Assembly: GCF_002940685.1 (NCBI RefSeq)
Contig: NZ_PNFP01000011.1
Location: 62,001 to 126,000, forward strand
Direction: 5' to 3'
Source of the DNA: Ensifer adhaerens
GTDB lineage: Bacteria; Pseudomonadota; Alphaproteobacteria; Rhizobiales; Rhizobiaceae
DNA length: 64,000 nucleotides
Shown here: piece by piece, positions 8,857 through 17,228 of the stretch
Layout of the letters: each line of letters begins with the position of its first letter
How positions within the stretch are numbered: the stretch's first letter is position 1
Translations under genes and position numbers: made by a program
Notes under the pieces: generated by a model
What the model saw: the letters and a program-made list of their open reading frames with translations, nothing else
Databases searched by the model: none
Told to the model about the DNA's origin: nothing

Positions 8857-9024
8857 TCAGCCGCGGCGCGTGTCCGGGAAGTTCGCCGGGTCGATGCCCA
8901 GCGTACGCAGGTCGCTCGCCTTCGGGCGGCGGTGGCCTTCGACAGCGGCGGCGGCAGCGCTGGCAGCGCCGAGAACTGCGAATGCACGACCGATGAAACC
9001 CTTGCGGGAGGTTGTGGTAGCCAT
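8857..9024 (-). CDS. Small basic protein, 55 residues, tandem copy A (family uncertain)
   Basis: Encodes 55 residues beginning MATTTSRKGFIGRAF. A basic N-terminus is followed by an alanine-rich stretch (residues 15-27) and a C-terminal half ending RTLGIDPANFPDTRRG. The C-terminus is reminiscent of the 'LxxLGIxxxxF' end of DUF1127-type small rhizobial proteins, but the match is weak and I do not assign the family. The frame is open further upstream to 9096. The ATG at 9024 is chosen because the second copy conserves it and its leader AGCAAGAAG. The stop is TGA here and TAA in copy B. Conservation of the protein between the copies, with mainly silent changes, supports real coding. Confidence 0.75.
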   Translation of the reverse strand: MATTTSRKGFIGRAFAVLGAASAAAAAVEGHRRPKASDLRTLGIDPANFPDTRRG

Positions 9025-9185
9025 CTTCTTGCTCGCTTTCGTTTTCTCTTTGATGAGCAAAAGATGGGGTTTGTCAGGTCTTTTTGCAATGCACAATCAA
9101 GCACGTCAGCCATGCAAACGGAGCAAGTCCTATCAACCCTGATCGGGGCTGGCGCCGGCGTCGCGCCGCGTTTTCCAGCTATCGG

Positions 9186-9224
9186 AAAACACAACGGCCC
9201 GGCGGTCTCTCGACCCCGAGCCGT
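9186..9224 (-). terminator. Probable terminator after small gene copy B
   Basis: On the minus strand ACGGCTCGG pairs with CCGGGCCGT, followed by TGTGTTTTCC. It lies in the same place relative to the gene as the hairpin of copy A. The T-run is imperfect. Confidence 0.6.
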
Positions 9225-9525
9225 TTCATCCCTGGGAGGATAGGGCGCGCCTTGAGGCACGCCGAAATTCGTTAGCCGCGGCGCGTATCCGGGAAGTTTG
9301 CCGGGTCGATGCCCAGCGTACGCAGGTCGCTTGCCTTCGGGCGGCGGTGACCTTCGACAGCGGCGGCGGCAGCGCTAGCAGCGCCGAGAACTGCGAAGGC
9401 GCGGCCGATGAAACCCTTGTGGTAAGTTGTGGTAGCCATCGTCTTGCTCGCTTTCGTTTTCTATTCGATGAGCAAAAGATGGGGGGTTACGGGTCATATT
9501 GCAATGCACAATTGGACACCCCAGC
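9190..9525. repeat. Direct repeat unit B of the tandem duplication
   Basis: Second copy of the unit at 8776-9110. It has the same order of terminator hairpin, 55-codon gene, conserved leader and TTGCAATGCACAAT element (9499-9512). Confidence 0.85.
9272..9439 (-). CDS. Small basic protein, 55 residues, tandem copy B (family uncertain)
   Basis: Encodes 55 residues beginning MATTTYHKGFIGRAF and otherwise almost identical to the product of 8857-9024; residues 6-7 differ and the rest agrees throughout my reading. The ATG at 9439 follows the same leader GCGAGCAAGACG, and the stop is TAA. The gene is shorter than usual ORF cut-offs and easy to miss. The function is unknown. Two copies with separate terminators and a shared upstream element suggest both are expressed. 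Confidence 0.75.
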   Translation of the reverse strand: MATTTYHKGFIGRAFAVLGAASAAAAAVEGHRRPKASDLRTLGIDPANFPDTRRG

Positions 9526-9540
9526 CATGCAACGGAAGCA

Positions 9541-9570
9541 GGCCCGGCCGGTCATCAAACCGGCCGGGCC
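9541..9570 (-). terminator. Strong hairpin after tctA
   Basis: The perfect 12-bp stem GGCCCGGCCGGT (9541-9552) pairs with 9559-9570 around CATCAA, about 30 bases after the tctA stop. The following minus-strand sequence is not T-rich, so termination may be partial, or the hairpin may protect the 3' end. Confidence 0.6.
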
Positions 9571-9598
9571 CGCGGATAGGCCTTGGGAGGGGGCGCTA

Positions 9599-11116
9599 TT
9601 AGTCTTCGTTCGCTGCCAGCTGCGAAAGAACCTCGCCACGCCCGCGCGCCCGCAGGATCAGGGGCACGATCAGCGCAGCGGCGGCGATGATCAACAGCAC
9701 GGCTGCGATCGGCGAAGTGAACAGCACCGAGTAGTCCCCCTGGCTGATTGCGAGCGCACGGCGCAGCTGCTGTTCGGCGAGCGGTCCGAGGATCAGGCCG
9801 ACAACCACAGGGGCGATCGGATATCCGAAGATGCGCATGGCATAGCCGAGCAGGCCGAATGCGAGCAGCATGCCGAGTTCGTAGACCGACGGGTTGGCGC
9901 CGATGGTGCCGAGCGTGGCGAACAGCAGGATGCCGGCATAGAGCCACGGCTTCGGAACCGTCAGCAGCTTCACCCAGAGGCCGATCAACGGCAGGTTCAG
10001 GACCAGCAGCATGAAGTTGGCGATCAGCAGGCTGGCGATCAGGCCCCAGACGAGCTGCGGATTGGTCGCAAACAGCAGCGGTCCGGGCTGAAGGCCATAT
10101 TGCTGGAAGCCGGCAAGCATGATCGCCGCGGTCGCCGTGGTTGGCAGGCCAAGCGTCAAGAGCGGCACGAGCGTACCGGCAGCCGATGCGTTGTTGGCCG
10201 CTTCCGGGCCGGCGACGCCTTCGATCGCGCCATTGCCGAACTCTTCGGGGTGCTTGGTCAGGCGCTTTTCTGCGGCATAGGACAGGAACGTGCCGATCTC
10301 GGCGCCGCCAGCCGGCATGGCGCCGATCGGGAAGCCGATGAAGGTACCGCGCAGCCACGCCTTCCAGGAGCGCGCCCAGTCCGCCGCACTCATCCAGATC
10401 GAGCCGCGCACGGCCTCGACCTTGTCGGGGCCCTTGTCGCCCTGGGCGGCGATGTAAAGCGTCTCGCCGATGGCAAACATCGCAACGGCGAGTGTCGTGA
10501 CCTCGATACCGTCAAGAAGTTCCGGAACACCGAAGGAAAGGCGCGCCTGTCCGGTCAACTGGTCGATGCCGATAATCGAAAGCGCCAGGCCGACAAACAG
10601 CGACGTCAGGCCACGAAGGGTGGAATCGCCGAAGGCCGAGGAGACGGTGACAAAGGCGAGAACCATCAGCGCAAAATATTCGCGCGGACCGAAAACCAGG
10701 GCCAGCTTGACGATATAGGGCGCGATGAAGGCAAGACCGAGCGTGGCGATCAGACCGGCGACGAACGAGCCGATTGCAGCCGTTGCGAGCGCAGGGCCGC
10801 CGCGGCCGGCGCGCGCCATCTTGTTGCCCTCGAGCGCCGTCACGATCGACGCGCTTTCGCCGGGGGTGTTGAGCAGGATCGACGTGGTCGAGCCGCCGTA
10901 CATGCCGCCGTAATAGATGCCGGCGAACATGATCAGCGAGCCACCGGGATCCAGCCGGTAGGTGACCGGCAGCAGGAGCGCCACGGTCAGCGCCGGGCCG
11001 ATGCCGGGCAGCACGCCGACGGCGGTGCCGAGCGTCACGCCGATCAGCGCGTAGAGCAGGTTCATCGGTTGCGCAGCAACCAGCAATCCCTGCAGCAGGA
11101 ATTCAAAAGTAGCCAT
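9599..11116 (-). CDS. tctA: Tripartite tricarboxylate transporter, large membrane subunit TctA
   Basis: A 505-residue protein with about twelve membrane helices. The signature [17 protein letters not shown] (residues 34-50) and the second half's [17 protein letters not shown] and [14 protein letters not shown] are diagnostic of TctA. It forms the ion-coupled channel that imports citrate-type carboxylates handed over by TctC. It ends the operon tctC-tctB-tctA, with 14 bases between tctB and tctA. The exact carboxylate cannot be read from sequence, since many rhizobial paralogues have unknown substrates. Confidence 0.93.
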   Translation of the reverse strand: MATFEFLLQGLLVAAQPMNLLYALIGVTLGTAVGVLPGIGPALTVALLLPVTYRLDPGGSLIMFAGIYYGGMYGGSTTSILLNTPGESASIVTALEGNKMARAGRGGPALATAAIGSFVAGLIATLGLAFIAPYIVKLALVFGPREYFALMVLAFVTVSSAFGDSTLRGLTSLFVGLALSIIGIDQLTGQARLSFGVPELLDGIEVTTLAVAMFAIGETLYIAAQGDKGPDKVEAVRGSIWMSAADWARSWKAWLRGTFIGFPIGAMPAGGAEIGTFLSYAAEKRLTKHPEEFGNGAIEGVAGPEAANNASAAGTLVPLLTLGLPTTATAAIMLAGFQQYGLQPGPLLFATNPQLVWGLIASLLIANFMLLVLNLPLIGLWVKLLTVPKPWLYAGILLFATLGTIGANPSVYELGMLLAFGLLGYAMRIFGYPIAPVVVGLILGPLAEQQLRRALAISQGDYSVLFTSPIAAVLLIIAAAALIVPLILRARGRGEVLSQLAANED

Positions 11117-11130
11117 GGTCGTCGGCCCTC

Positions 11131-11622
11131 TTAGAAGAACAGGCGTTCAAGCGGCCCCGCGGGCAGCGACAGGAGCAGGAGCTTGGCAAAGATCACCCAC
11201 ACGACAAAGCAGATCGCAATGCCGACGGGGAGGGAGAACCAGAGCTTGCGCTTGCCGAAACCACGTGCGGTCAACGCGAACAGAATGCCGGTGGCGATCG
11301 AGAAGCCCGCGACGTTGAGCAGCAGCATCTGGGCGGCAAGGCCACCGACGATCCAGATAACCGGAGCGACTTCCTGGCGCTCGCGCTCGGGAAAATCGCC
11401 GCGAAATGCTTCGATCGCGGTCCAGATCGCAAGGCCCAAAAGACAGCAGGCGATCGCATAGGGGACCGTCGTCGGTCCGACCTGGGAATAGCCGGCAGCC
11501 CCGGTCAGGCGCGACACATCCCAGAAAATGAGTCCAGCGATAGCGGCGAGGACCGCCGCGATGAAGAGCGCCGCCCGATCCGGGCGACGCGTTGCACTTG
11601 AAGGGTGATGCCCCTTGGTCAT
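11131..11622 (-). CDS. tctB: Tripartite tricarboxylate transporter, small membrane subunit TctB
   Basis: A 163-residue protein with four hydrophobic segments (about 18-35, 52-70, 88-115, 125-150), the size and layout of TctB. Sequence conservation in this subunit is low, so identification rests on topology and on its position between tctC and tctA. The start overlaps the tctC stop by four bases (ATGA). The motif near the C-terminus, [15 protein letters not shown], matches the usual end of TctB proteins. Confidence 0.88.
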   Translation of the reverse strand: MTKGHHPSSATRRPDRAALFIAAVLAAIAGLIFWDVSRLTGAAGYSQVGPTTVPYAIACCLLGLAIWTAIEAFRGDFPERERQEVAPVIWIVGGLAAQMLLLNVAGFSIATGILFALTARGFGKRKLWFSLPVGIAICFVVWVIFAKLLLLSLPAGPLERLFF

Positions 11623-12563
11623 TTCACCAGTCCAATGTCCTTGAGAACACCTTCGGTCGCCGCAACGTCCTTGTCGAGCTGGACGTTGAAGGCGTCACCG
11701 GCGAGATAGCTGTCCTGCCAACCCTTGGTCTTCAGCACTTCCTGCCAGCCAGCGGACTTTGCGAGCTTCTCGATGTCGGCCGAAACGGCAGCCTTCTGCT
11801 CGTCCGAGAGGCCAGGAGCGGCTGCGACCATGCGCCAGTTCTCGACGACGACGTCGACGCCCGCTTCCTTCAGCGTCGGAGCATCGACGCCGGCAATGCG
11901 CTCGGCGCTCGACACGGCGAGCAGGCGAAGCGTGCCGGCCTTGACCTGCGATTCGAATTCTCCGTAGCCCGAGACGCCTGCGGTAACCTGGCTGCCGAGG
12001 ATAGCGGCAAGCGCTTCACCGCCGCCGGAGTAGGCGATGTAGTTGATCTTGGTCGGGTCGACACCGGCAGCCTTGGCAATCAGGCCAACGGCGATGTGGT
12101 CGGTACCGCCGGCAGAGCCGCCTGCCCAGGATACGGCGCCCGGATCCTTCTTCAGGGCTTCGACGAGGTCGCCCATGGTCTTGATCTCGGACGAGGCCGG
12201 TACGACGACGGCTTCGTATTCGCCGGTCAGGCGCGCGATCGGCGTGACGTCTTTCAGGGTGACCGGGGACTTGTTGGTGAGGATCGCACCGACCATGACG
12301 TAGCCGCCGACGATCAGGGCGTTCGGGTTGCCCTTCTGCTGGCTTGCGAACTGCGCGAGACCGATGGTGCCGCCGGCGCCCGGTACGTTCTGAACCTGAA
12401 CGTTGCCGGAGATGCCTTCCTGTTGCATGACGGTCTGCAGCGAACGGGCCGTCTGGTCCCAGCCGCCGCCCGGGTTTGCCGGAGCGATGATCGTGTAATC
12501 AGCGGCAACTGCCGGGAGCGACATGGCGCCGGCGAGAATCGTTGCGAGGAAAATATGTTTCAA
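11619..12563 (-). CDS. tctC: Tripartite tricarboxylate transporter periplasmic binding protein TctC
   Basis: A 314-residue binding protein of the Bug/TctC family. The signal peptide is LKHIFLATILAGAMSLPAVA, cut before ADYTIIAP. The ligand-site hallmark PANPGGGWDQTAR lies near the mature N-terminus, followed by VQNVPGAGGTIG. The frame is open to 12599. I choose the TTG at 12563 because GGAGG lies seven bases upstream and the signal peptide starts there. It is first in the operon with tctB and tctA. A TctD/TctE-like two-component system lies 2 kb away and may control it. Confidence 0.9.
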   Translation of the reverse strand: MKHIFLATILAGAMSLPAVAADYTIIAPANPGGGWDQTARSLQTVMQQEGISGNVQVQNVPGAGGTIGLAQFASQQKGNPNALIVGGYVMVGAILTNKSPVTLKDVTPIARLTGEYEAVVVPASSEIKTMGDLVEALKKDPGAVSWAGGSAGGTDHIAVGLIAKAAGVDPTKINYIAYSGGGEALAAILGSQVTAGVSGYGEFESQVKAGTLRLLAVSSAERIAGVDAPTLKEAGVDVVVENWRMVAAAPGLSDEQKAAVSADIEKLAKSAGWQEVLKTKGWQDSYLAGDAFNVQLDKDVAATEGVLKDIGLVK

Positions 12564-13024
12564 GGTCAGTCCTCCGTGAGGCGCGTTTTCACCGCGCACG
12601 TTGTTGCTGTGTGCGAACGGGAAGACGGCGACGGGTTCTTTTGACCCTTATCGCTTGACCGGATTGGTGGCTTCCTCCCAGTACGCAACCGGCGTCCCGC
12701 CTCCACGGGGTGCCAGTGACCTTAAGCCATCATAGAAAGCTGACATTTAGCTGACATCAAGCCCCGAACGCGAAATTCCTGACATGCCGTTTACGGAATC
12801 TTAGGTTCTTGCGCGTGTTGACCAGGGATGTTGCCTGTCTGCCGTGTCCAGGTGAGCGAACCCGGTGACCGGATTTCGCGGCAGAGCACGAATCGCGAAT
12901 CTGATATTGCCGCCGGCTGGACTGGGCCTAGGTATGGTGAGGCGCCGCCGACAAGGCGGAGACAGGTTTCAGCCGGCTCGACCCGACGCCGGGCTGCGGG
13001 AAAAATGACAGGAGAGGGAAGACG
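12564..13024. other. Regulatory gap between tctC and DUF1801 gene
   Basis: About 460 bases between divergent genes. It holds a tandem 11-bp direct repeat at 12738-12759 and a further CTGACAT near 12779, and no credible gene. Promoters for both directions must lie here. Confidence 0.5.
12738..12759. promoter_or_regulatory. Tandem direct repeat, candidate OmpR-type regulator site
   Basis: AGCTGACATTT (12738-12748) is followed directly by AGCTGACATCA (12749-12759). Head-to-tail repeats with an 11-bp period are the usual layout for OmpR/TctD-type response regulators. The site lies about 175 bases before tctC, so it could serve tctC or the divergent gene. The function is inferred. Confidence 0.35.
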
Positions 13025-13474
13025 ATGGCGAAGGCGACGACCAAGGCTAAGAAGACCGACGTGGCGGATGAAGCCGCTTCAGCCTCCAAGCAGATCGACG
13101 CGAGGATCGCGGAACTCGGTGACTGGCGCGGCGCGACGCTGGCGCGCATCCGCAAGCTGATCAAGGAAGCCGATCCCGACGTCGTCGAGGAATGGAAATG
13201 GCGGGGCGTCCCGGTTTGGGAACATGCCGGCATCATCTGTACCGGCGAGACCTACAAGGCGGTGGTGAAGATGACCTTTGCCAAGGGAGCCGCGCTTCAG
13301 GATCCGACCGGTCTGTTCAACTCCAGCCTCGAAGGCAATGTCCGGCGCGCCATCGATATCCATGAAGGCGAGGCGATCGACGAAGAGGCGCTGAAGGCGT
13401 TGATCCTTGCCGCCGTCGAGTTGAACCTCTCCGTGCAGACCTCACGTTCCGGGCGCTCACGCAAGAAGGCGTGA
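13025..13474 (+). CDS. DUF1801 domain protein
   Basis: A 149-residue soluble protein. After a lysine-rich N-terminal tail (about 25 residues) comes a DUF1801 (YdhG-like) domain with VVEEWKWRGVPVWEHAGIIC and YKAVVKMTFAKGA, the pattern seen in this compact alpha/beta family. The molecular role of the family is not established. The start is the ATG at 13025 with GGAGAGGGAAG just upstream. It stands alone between tctC and a convergent binding-protein gene. The C-terminus SGRSRKKA is basic. Confidence 0.8.
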   Translation: MAKATTKAKKTDVADEAASASKQIDARIAELGDWRGATLARIRKLIKEADPDVVEEWKWRGVPVWEHAGIICTGETYKAVVKMTFAKGAALQDPTGLFNSSLEGNVRRAIDIHEGEAIDEEALKALILAAVELNLSVQTSRSGRSRKKA

Positions 13475-13525
13475 GGCCACGTGCTGCGGCGACGAGGCGG
13501 GGAACCTCGCTTCCGACCGCAGCCG

Positions 13526-14593
13526 TCAGTGGAGCCGCAAGACCTCGTTCCATTTCGCGATCAGCCGCGAGCGCTTTACCTGATCGAGATAGACCATCAG
13601 TCCCGGGCTTACGGGGACCGGCCGCAATTGGCCGCCAAGCATCTCCTGCATGGTGTTGGCGGTATTTTCGCCGGCGACCTCGGGGCTGACGGCGGGGATC
13701 TGCAACTCCCGCGCCATGATCGTCTGGCCCTCCTTCGACATGAAGAACTCCAGGTAGCGTCGGCCGAGATCGGGGGAGGCGGCGGCCTGCGGGACGAGAC
13801 CGATGCGGGACATCACCACGGTGTAGTCCTTCGGCAGAACGATGCCCACGTCCGGGTGGCGTGCCGCCCAGTCCGCCGCATAGGAGCCGAGGATGTTGTA
13901 GCCGAGCACGAAGCGCCCGTCGGCGACACGCTCGAGGATCGCTTCGCTCGTGGAGTAAAGCTTGACGCCTGCCGCGCCCATGGCCTGAATGACGTCCCAT
14001 ATGTCGCCGAACTGCTCCTGGTCGCGCGACATGAAGAGGAAGCCGACGCCGGACCGCTCGATGTCGTAGGTCCCGATCCTGCCGAAGACGCTCGCCCCCT
14101 GGCGCTTCAGATAGTCGACAAATTCCGCGCGCGTCGACGGCGGCTTTTCCTTGGTGAAGCTCGGCTTGTGGTAGACGAAGACGGCGGGCTCGAAGGTCAG
14201 CGCGTAAGCCGTGTTGCGCCAGTTGGCCCAGGCCGGCCAGCGGTCGCTCATCGGCAGATCGCTGCGCTGGGCGTAACCGTCGTTGCTGAGCTTGACTTGC
14301 AGGTCCATGGCGGACGAAAAGGCGAAGTCCGCCGTGTTCGTCCCGGCGTCGGTCTCCTTGATGATGCGATCGTAGATTTCTCCGGTCAGCATGTCCTCGT
14401 AGCGCACGGCGACGTCCGGATTGGCCCGCTGGAAACCGATGATCATCGGCTTTGCCAGCGGCTCGTCGAGCGAGGAATAGACGACCAGCGTGCGCGCGTC
14501 CGGTTTGCCGGAAAGGGCCGGGAATATGATCGGGGCCGCAACGAGCAGCTGGGGACAAAGGGCGAAAAAAAGAAAAGAAATCAAGAACCGCAT
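13526..14593 (-). CDS. ABC-type extracellular solute-binding protein (iron/thiamine-like cluster), orphan
   Basis: A 355-residue periplasmic protein. The signal peptide MRFLISFLFFALCPQLLVAA is followed by a type II binding-protein fold with LVVYSSLDEPLAKPMIIGFQ and the C-terminal FFMSKEGQTIMARELQIPA, as in iron(III)/thiamine/2-aminoethylphosphonate binding proteins. A TTG at 14632 is in frame; I take the ATG at 14593 where the signal peptide begins. No permease or ATPase adjoins it. It is divergent, by 77 bases, from a TctD/TctE-like two-component system, so it may act as a co-sensor or be a target of that system. Confidence 0.8.
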   Translation of the reverse strand: MRFLISFLFFALCPQLLVAAPIIFPALSGKPDARTLVVYSSLDEPLAKPMIIGFQRANPDVAVRYEDMLTGEIYDRIIKETDAGTNTADFAFSSAMDLQVKLSNDGYAQRSDLPMSDRWPAWANWRNTAYALTFEPAVFVYHKPSFTKEKPPSTRAEFVDYLKRQGASVFGRIGTYDIERSGVGFLFMSRDQEQFGDIWDVIQAMGAAGVKLYSTSEAILERVADGRFVLGYNILGSYAADWAARHPDVGIVLPKDYTVVMSRIGLVPQAAASPDLGRRYLEFFMSKEGQTIMARELQIPAVSPEVAGENTANTMQEMLGGQLRPVPVSPGLMVYLDQVKRSRLIAKWNEVLRLH

Positions 14594-14670
14594 GAATCCA
14601 CAATGCCTCAGTGTCTCACCGTTCACAAGCAAGGCATCGGCGGATAAGGTGGTCGGGGGAGTGATGATAA

Positions 14671-15348
14671 TTGCGCATCTTGCTTGTTGAGGACAACCAG
14701 GACCTGGCCGAGGGGCTGTCGGCTATCTTGCGTGGCGCGGGCTACGCCGTCGATGTCGTCAGCGACGGCGCATCTGCGCATGCGGTGGCGGCCACCGAGA
14801 CGTTCGACCTCGTCATTCTCGACCTCAACTTGCCGGAGATGGATGGCCTCGATGTGCTGAGGGCGATGCGCGCCCGCCAGAACCGCGCCGCGGTGCTGAT
14901 CCTGACGGCAAGGGGGGCGCCCGAAGAGCGCATCAAGGGTCTCGACCTCGGCGCCGACGACTACATGATCAAGCCTTTCGACGTCGGAGAGCTCGAAGCG
15001 CGCGTGCGCGTGCTTTTGCGCCGGCAGGCGGGTCTCAGGGCTTCGACGGTCAGCTACGGCAATGTTTCGCTCGATCTCAATACCCGCAGCTTCTCGTCCG
15101 GCGGTGCGCCGATCGAAATCCCGGCGCGTGAGCTCGGCCTGCTCGAGCTCTTGTTCATGCGCGCCGGCAAGGTGGTGGCCAAAGATGCGATCATGCAGTC
15201 GCTGACCGGTTTCGACGATGATCTGAGCCCGAATGCGATCGAGCAGTATGTCAGCCGCCTGCGCAAGCGGCTCGCACCGCACGGGCTGACCGTGCGCACG
15301 GCCCGCGGCATCGGCTACTATCTCGACAAGGCGGCCGGGCCGGAATGA
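14671..15348 (+). CDS. tctD: OmpR-family response regulator (TctD-like)
   Basis: A 225-residue response regulator. The receiver domain has acidic E7/D8, phospho-acceptor D51 in LVILDLNLPEMDGL, T79 and K101 (KPFD). The winged-helix output domain (about 125-220) ends with LRKRLAPHGLTVRTARGIGY. The start is TTG at 14671 behind GGGGGAG. Its stop overlaps the start of the kinase gene (ATGA), so the two are co-translated. TctD regulators usually control tricarboxylate uptake genes. Here tctCBA lies 2 kb upstream and a binding-protein gene is directly divergent. Confidence 0.85.
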   Translation: MRILLVEDNQDLAEGLSAILRGAGYAVDVVSDGASAHAVAATETFDLVILDLNLPEMDGLDVLRAMRARQNRAAVLILTARGAPEERIKGLDLGADDYMIKPFDVGELEARVRVLLRRQAGLRASTVSYGNVSLDLNTRSFSSGGAPIEIPARELGLLELLFMRAGKVVAKDAIMQSLTGFDDDLSPNAIEQYVSRLRKRLAPHGLTVRTARGIGYYLDKAAGPE

Positions 15349-16724
15349 GGGCGGCGGTCTACTCCCTCCGCCGGCGCCTGCTCGGCTGGCTGCTGATCTC
15401 GACTGTGGTGATCGGCGTCATCGCACTGACGGATACCTACCGGGAGGCCGTGACGACCGCCAACGTCGTCTCCGACCGCGTGCTTGCCGGCTCGGCGCTC
15501 GCCATCGCCGAGCGCGTGGTCGTGGCGGAGGACGGATCGCTCGAAGTCGACATCCCCTATGTCGCGCTCGAAATGCTGACATCGGCCGCGCAGGACCGGG
15601 TCTTCTACCGCGTCGACGGGCCACCCGGCCAGTTCATCACCGGCTACCAGACGCTGCCGTCGCTGGCGGAGGAACCAGGTGCGTCGACCACCTTTGCGGA
15701 TTCGGTCTTCCGCGGCGAACCGATCCGCATCGCCGCCCTTCGCCGCTCCGCCTCGACCGGCATCAACTCGGTGCCCTTCGTGGTCACGGTTGCCGAAACG
15801 ACGATCGCGCGCCGGCATCTGGCGCAGACCATCCTCGTCCGATCGGCGCTGCGCCTCGGCATGATGATCGCCGGTGCTGCCGTGATCGTCTGGATCGCGG
15901 TCACGTTTTCGTTGCGTCCGCTCTACAGGCTGGGCGACGCGATTTCAGAGCGCAGTCCGGACGACCTGCATCCGATCGGCGAGCGGGTTCCGAACGAGGT
16001 CCAGGGCCTCGTCGATACGGTCAATTCCTTCATGGGGCGTCTGCAATCGGCGCTCGACGCGCTTCGCAATTTCACCGGCAATGCCAGCCATCAGTTGCGC
16101 ACGCCGCTCGCCATCATCCGCACGCAACTCGCTCTGGCGCAGCGCGCGGGCTCGATCGAGGAAACGCGGAGCGCGGTAAAGAAGGCCGACGAGGCGGTTG
16201 CCAATGCCGAGCGTATCTTAGGGCAGCTGCTGCTGATGGCGAAGATCGACGCGGCCGGCAAGGACGAGACCCGTTCGCTGGAGCGCGTCGATCTGGTCCA
16301 GCTCGTGCGCGAGATCACGGCCGAACACGTGCCGGCGGCCGGAGACGCCGACATCGACCTCGGCTTTGATGGCGAGGGCGAGGCTTTCATCCGCGCCGAG
16401 CCGCTGCTTGTCGGCGAGATGCTCAAGAACCTGATCGGCAATGCGCTGCTTTATGCCGGCCGCGGTGCGGAAGTGACGAGCCGCGTACTTGTGCGGAACG
16501 GCACGGTGTCGCTGGAGGTGGAGGACAACGGCCCTGGCATTCGCCCGGAACTCCGCGAGACGGTGCTCAGGCGTTTTGAGCGCGGCGGCAGCGAAGCGCC
16601 GGGCTCAGGGCTCGGACTGCCGATCGTCGAGGAGATTGCCGAGCTCTACGGTGCGACGACCAGCCTGAGTGACGGTGCGGATGGCCGTGGCCTCAGGGTA
16701 ACCATCCTCTTCCCGGCGGCATGA
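15345..16724 (+). CDS. tctE: Sensor histidine kinase (TctE-like)
   Basis: A 459-residue inner-membrane kinase with helices at about 10-28 and 168-190. They flank a periplasmic sensor domain of about 140 residues of the TctE N-terminal (2CSK_N) type. A HAMP-like linker, the HisKA motif FTGNASHQLRTPLA with H249, and the ATPase boxes NLIGNALLYAG, DNGPGI and GSGLGLPIVEE follow. It phosphorylates the co-encoded TctD-like regulator. The TctE name rests on domain architecture and proximity to tctCBA; the signal sensed is not known. Confidence 0.87.
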   Translation: MRAAVYSLRRRLLGWLLISTVVIGVIALTDTYREAVTTANVVSDRVLAGSALAIAERVVVAEDGSLEVDIPYVALEMLTSAAQDRVFYRVDGPPGQFITGYQTLPSLAEEPGASTTFADSVFRGEPIRIAALRRSASTGINSVPFVVTVAETTIARRHLAQTILVRSALRLGMMIAGAAVIVWIAVTFSLRPLYRLGDAISERSPDDLHPIGERVPNEVQGLVDTVNSFMGRLQSALDALRNFTGNASHQLRTPLAIIRTQLALAQRAGSIEETRSAVKKADEAVANAERILGQLLLMAKIDAAGKDETRSLERVDLVQLVREITAEHVPAAGDADIDLGFDGEGEAFIRAEPLLVGEMLKNLIGNALLYAGRGAEVTSRVLVRNGTVSLEVEDNGPGIRPELRETVLRRFERGGSEAPGSGLGLPIVEEIAELYGATTSLSDGADGRGLRVTILFPAA

Positions 16725-16744
16725 CGAGCCGCCGACGTTTCCGG

Positions 16745-16770
16745 CAACGGCCCAACAGCCCGGGCCGTTG
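16745..16770. other. Hairpin after tctE
   Basis: CAACGGCCC (16745-16753) pairs with GGGCCGTTG (16762-16770) around an 8-base loop, just downstream of the kinase gene. No T-run follows directly, so termination is possible but not certain. Confidence 0.45.
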
Positions 16771-16901
16771 GCTGTCGGGCTGCCGTTTCCGGAGACTGGC
16801 AACAGTCCGCAGATCAACAATTAGCTCGCTGGGACAGCCGTCGACGCGCGACGCCACAGCGCCGGGCGATGACAGGTCCGACGTGATGCCGATCGTTTCG
16901 G

Positions 16902-17120
16902 CTAGCCGTCGTAGTGGCCTGAGGACGCAGCCGCGGCGGACTTCACGACCACCGCCACGTTCACGCCCTTGGTCACGATAGCGCCGCTTGCGCGAAGATC
17001 CGTCACGGTCTTGAGCGCACCCGTTTGAGGCGGGTCGAGAGGAACAACGCTGCGGGCATCCAGGTCGGCGACCCAGAGCCCTTGCTCACCTTCTATGCTG
17101 ATAACCACAACTGTAGCCAT
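16902..17120 (-). CDS. Small hypothetical protein, 72 residues
   Basis: A 72-residue protein starting MATVVVISIEGEQGLW. It shows alternating hydrophobic beta-like segments and ends with a short alanine/serine tail and HYDG. I do not recognise a family. The frame opens at 17159, but the ATG at 17120 has an excellent ribosome site (AGGGGGAAG) nine bases upstream. It lies downstream of the large SARP-type regulator on the same strand, separated by 108 bases, and may be its target or part of its transcript. There is no signal peptide or membrane segment. Confidence 0.6.
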   Translation of the reverse strand: MATVVVISIEGEQGLWVADLDARSVVPLDPPQTGALKTVTDLRASGAIVTKGVNVAVVVKSAAAASSGHYDG

Positions 17121-17228
17121 TGGTTCACTTCCCCCTTTTACGATTGCAGACGGGAACATCCCGGTTTCGAAAGATGTTCTGGATTCAAAATCTTAGGGCG
17201 CGCCCTTATGCGCTGGGATCGCGGCGCG

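Larger units (their letters stand above)
8776..9110. repeat. Direct repeat unit A of a tandem duplication (small gene plus flanks)
   Basis: This stretch is highly similar to 9190-9525. The similarity covers a 55-codon gene, its 5' leader, an upstream TTGCAATGCACAAT element (9084-9097) and a downstream hairpin terminator. The offset between copies is about 415 bases. Differences are mostly third-position or intergenic. Confidence 0.85.

Noticed and set aside
9347-11134. 595-codon open frame antisense to tctA
   Set aside because: It mirrors tctA on the other strand, is dominated by Arg/Gln/Asp as expected for an antisense reading of GC-rich membrane codons, and has no ribosome site or family features.
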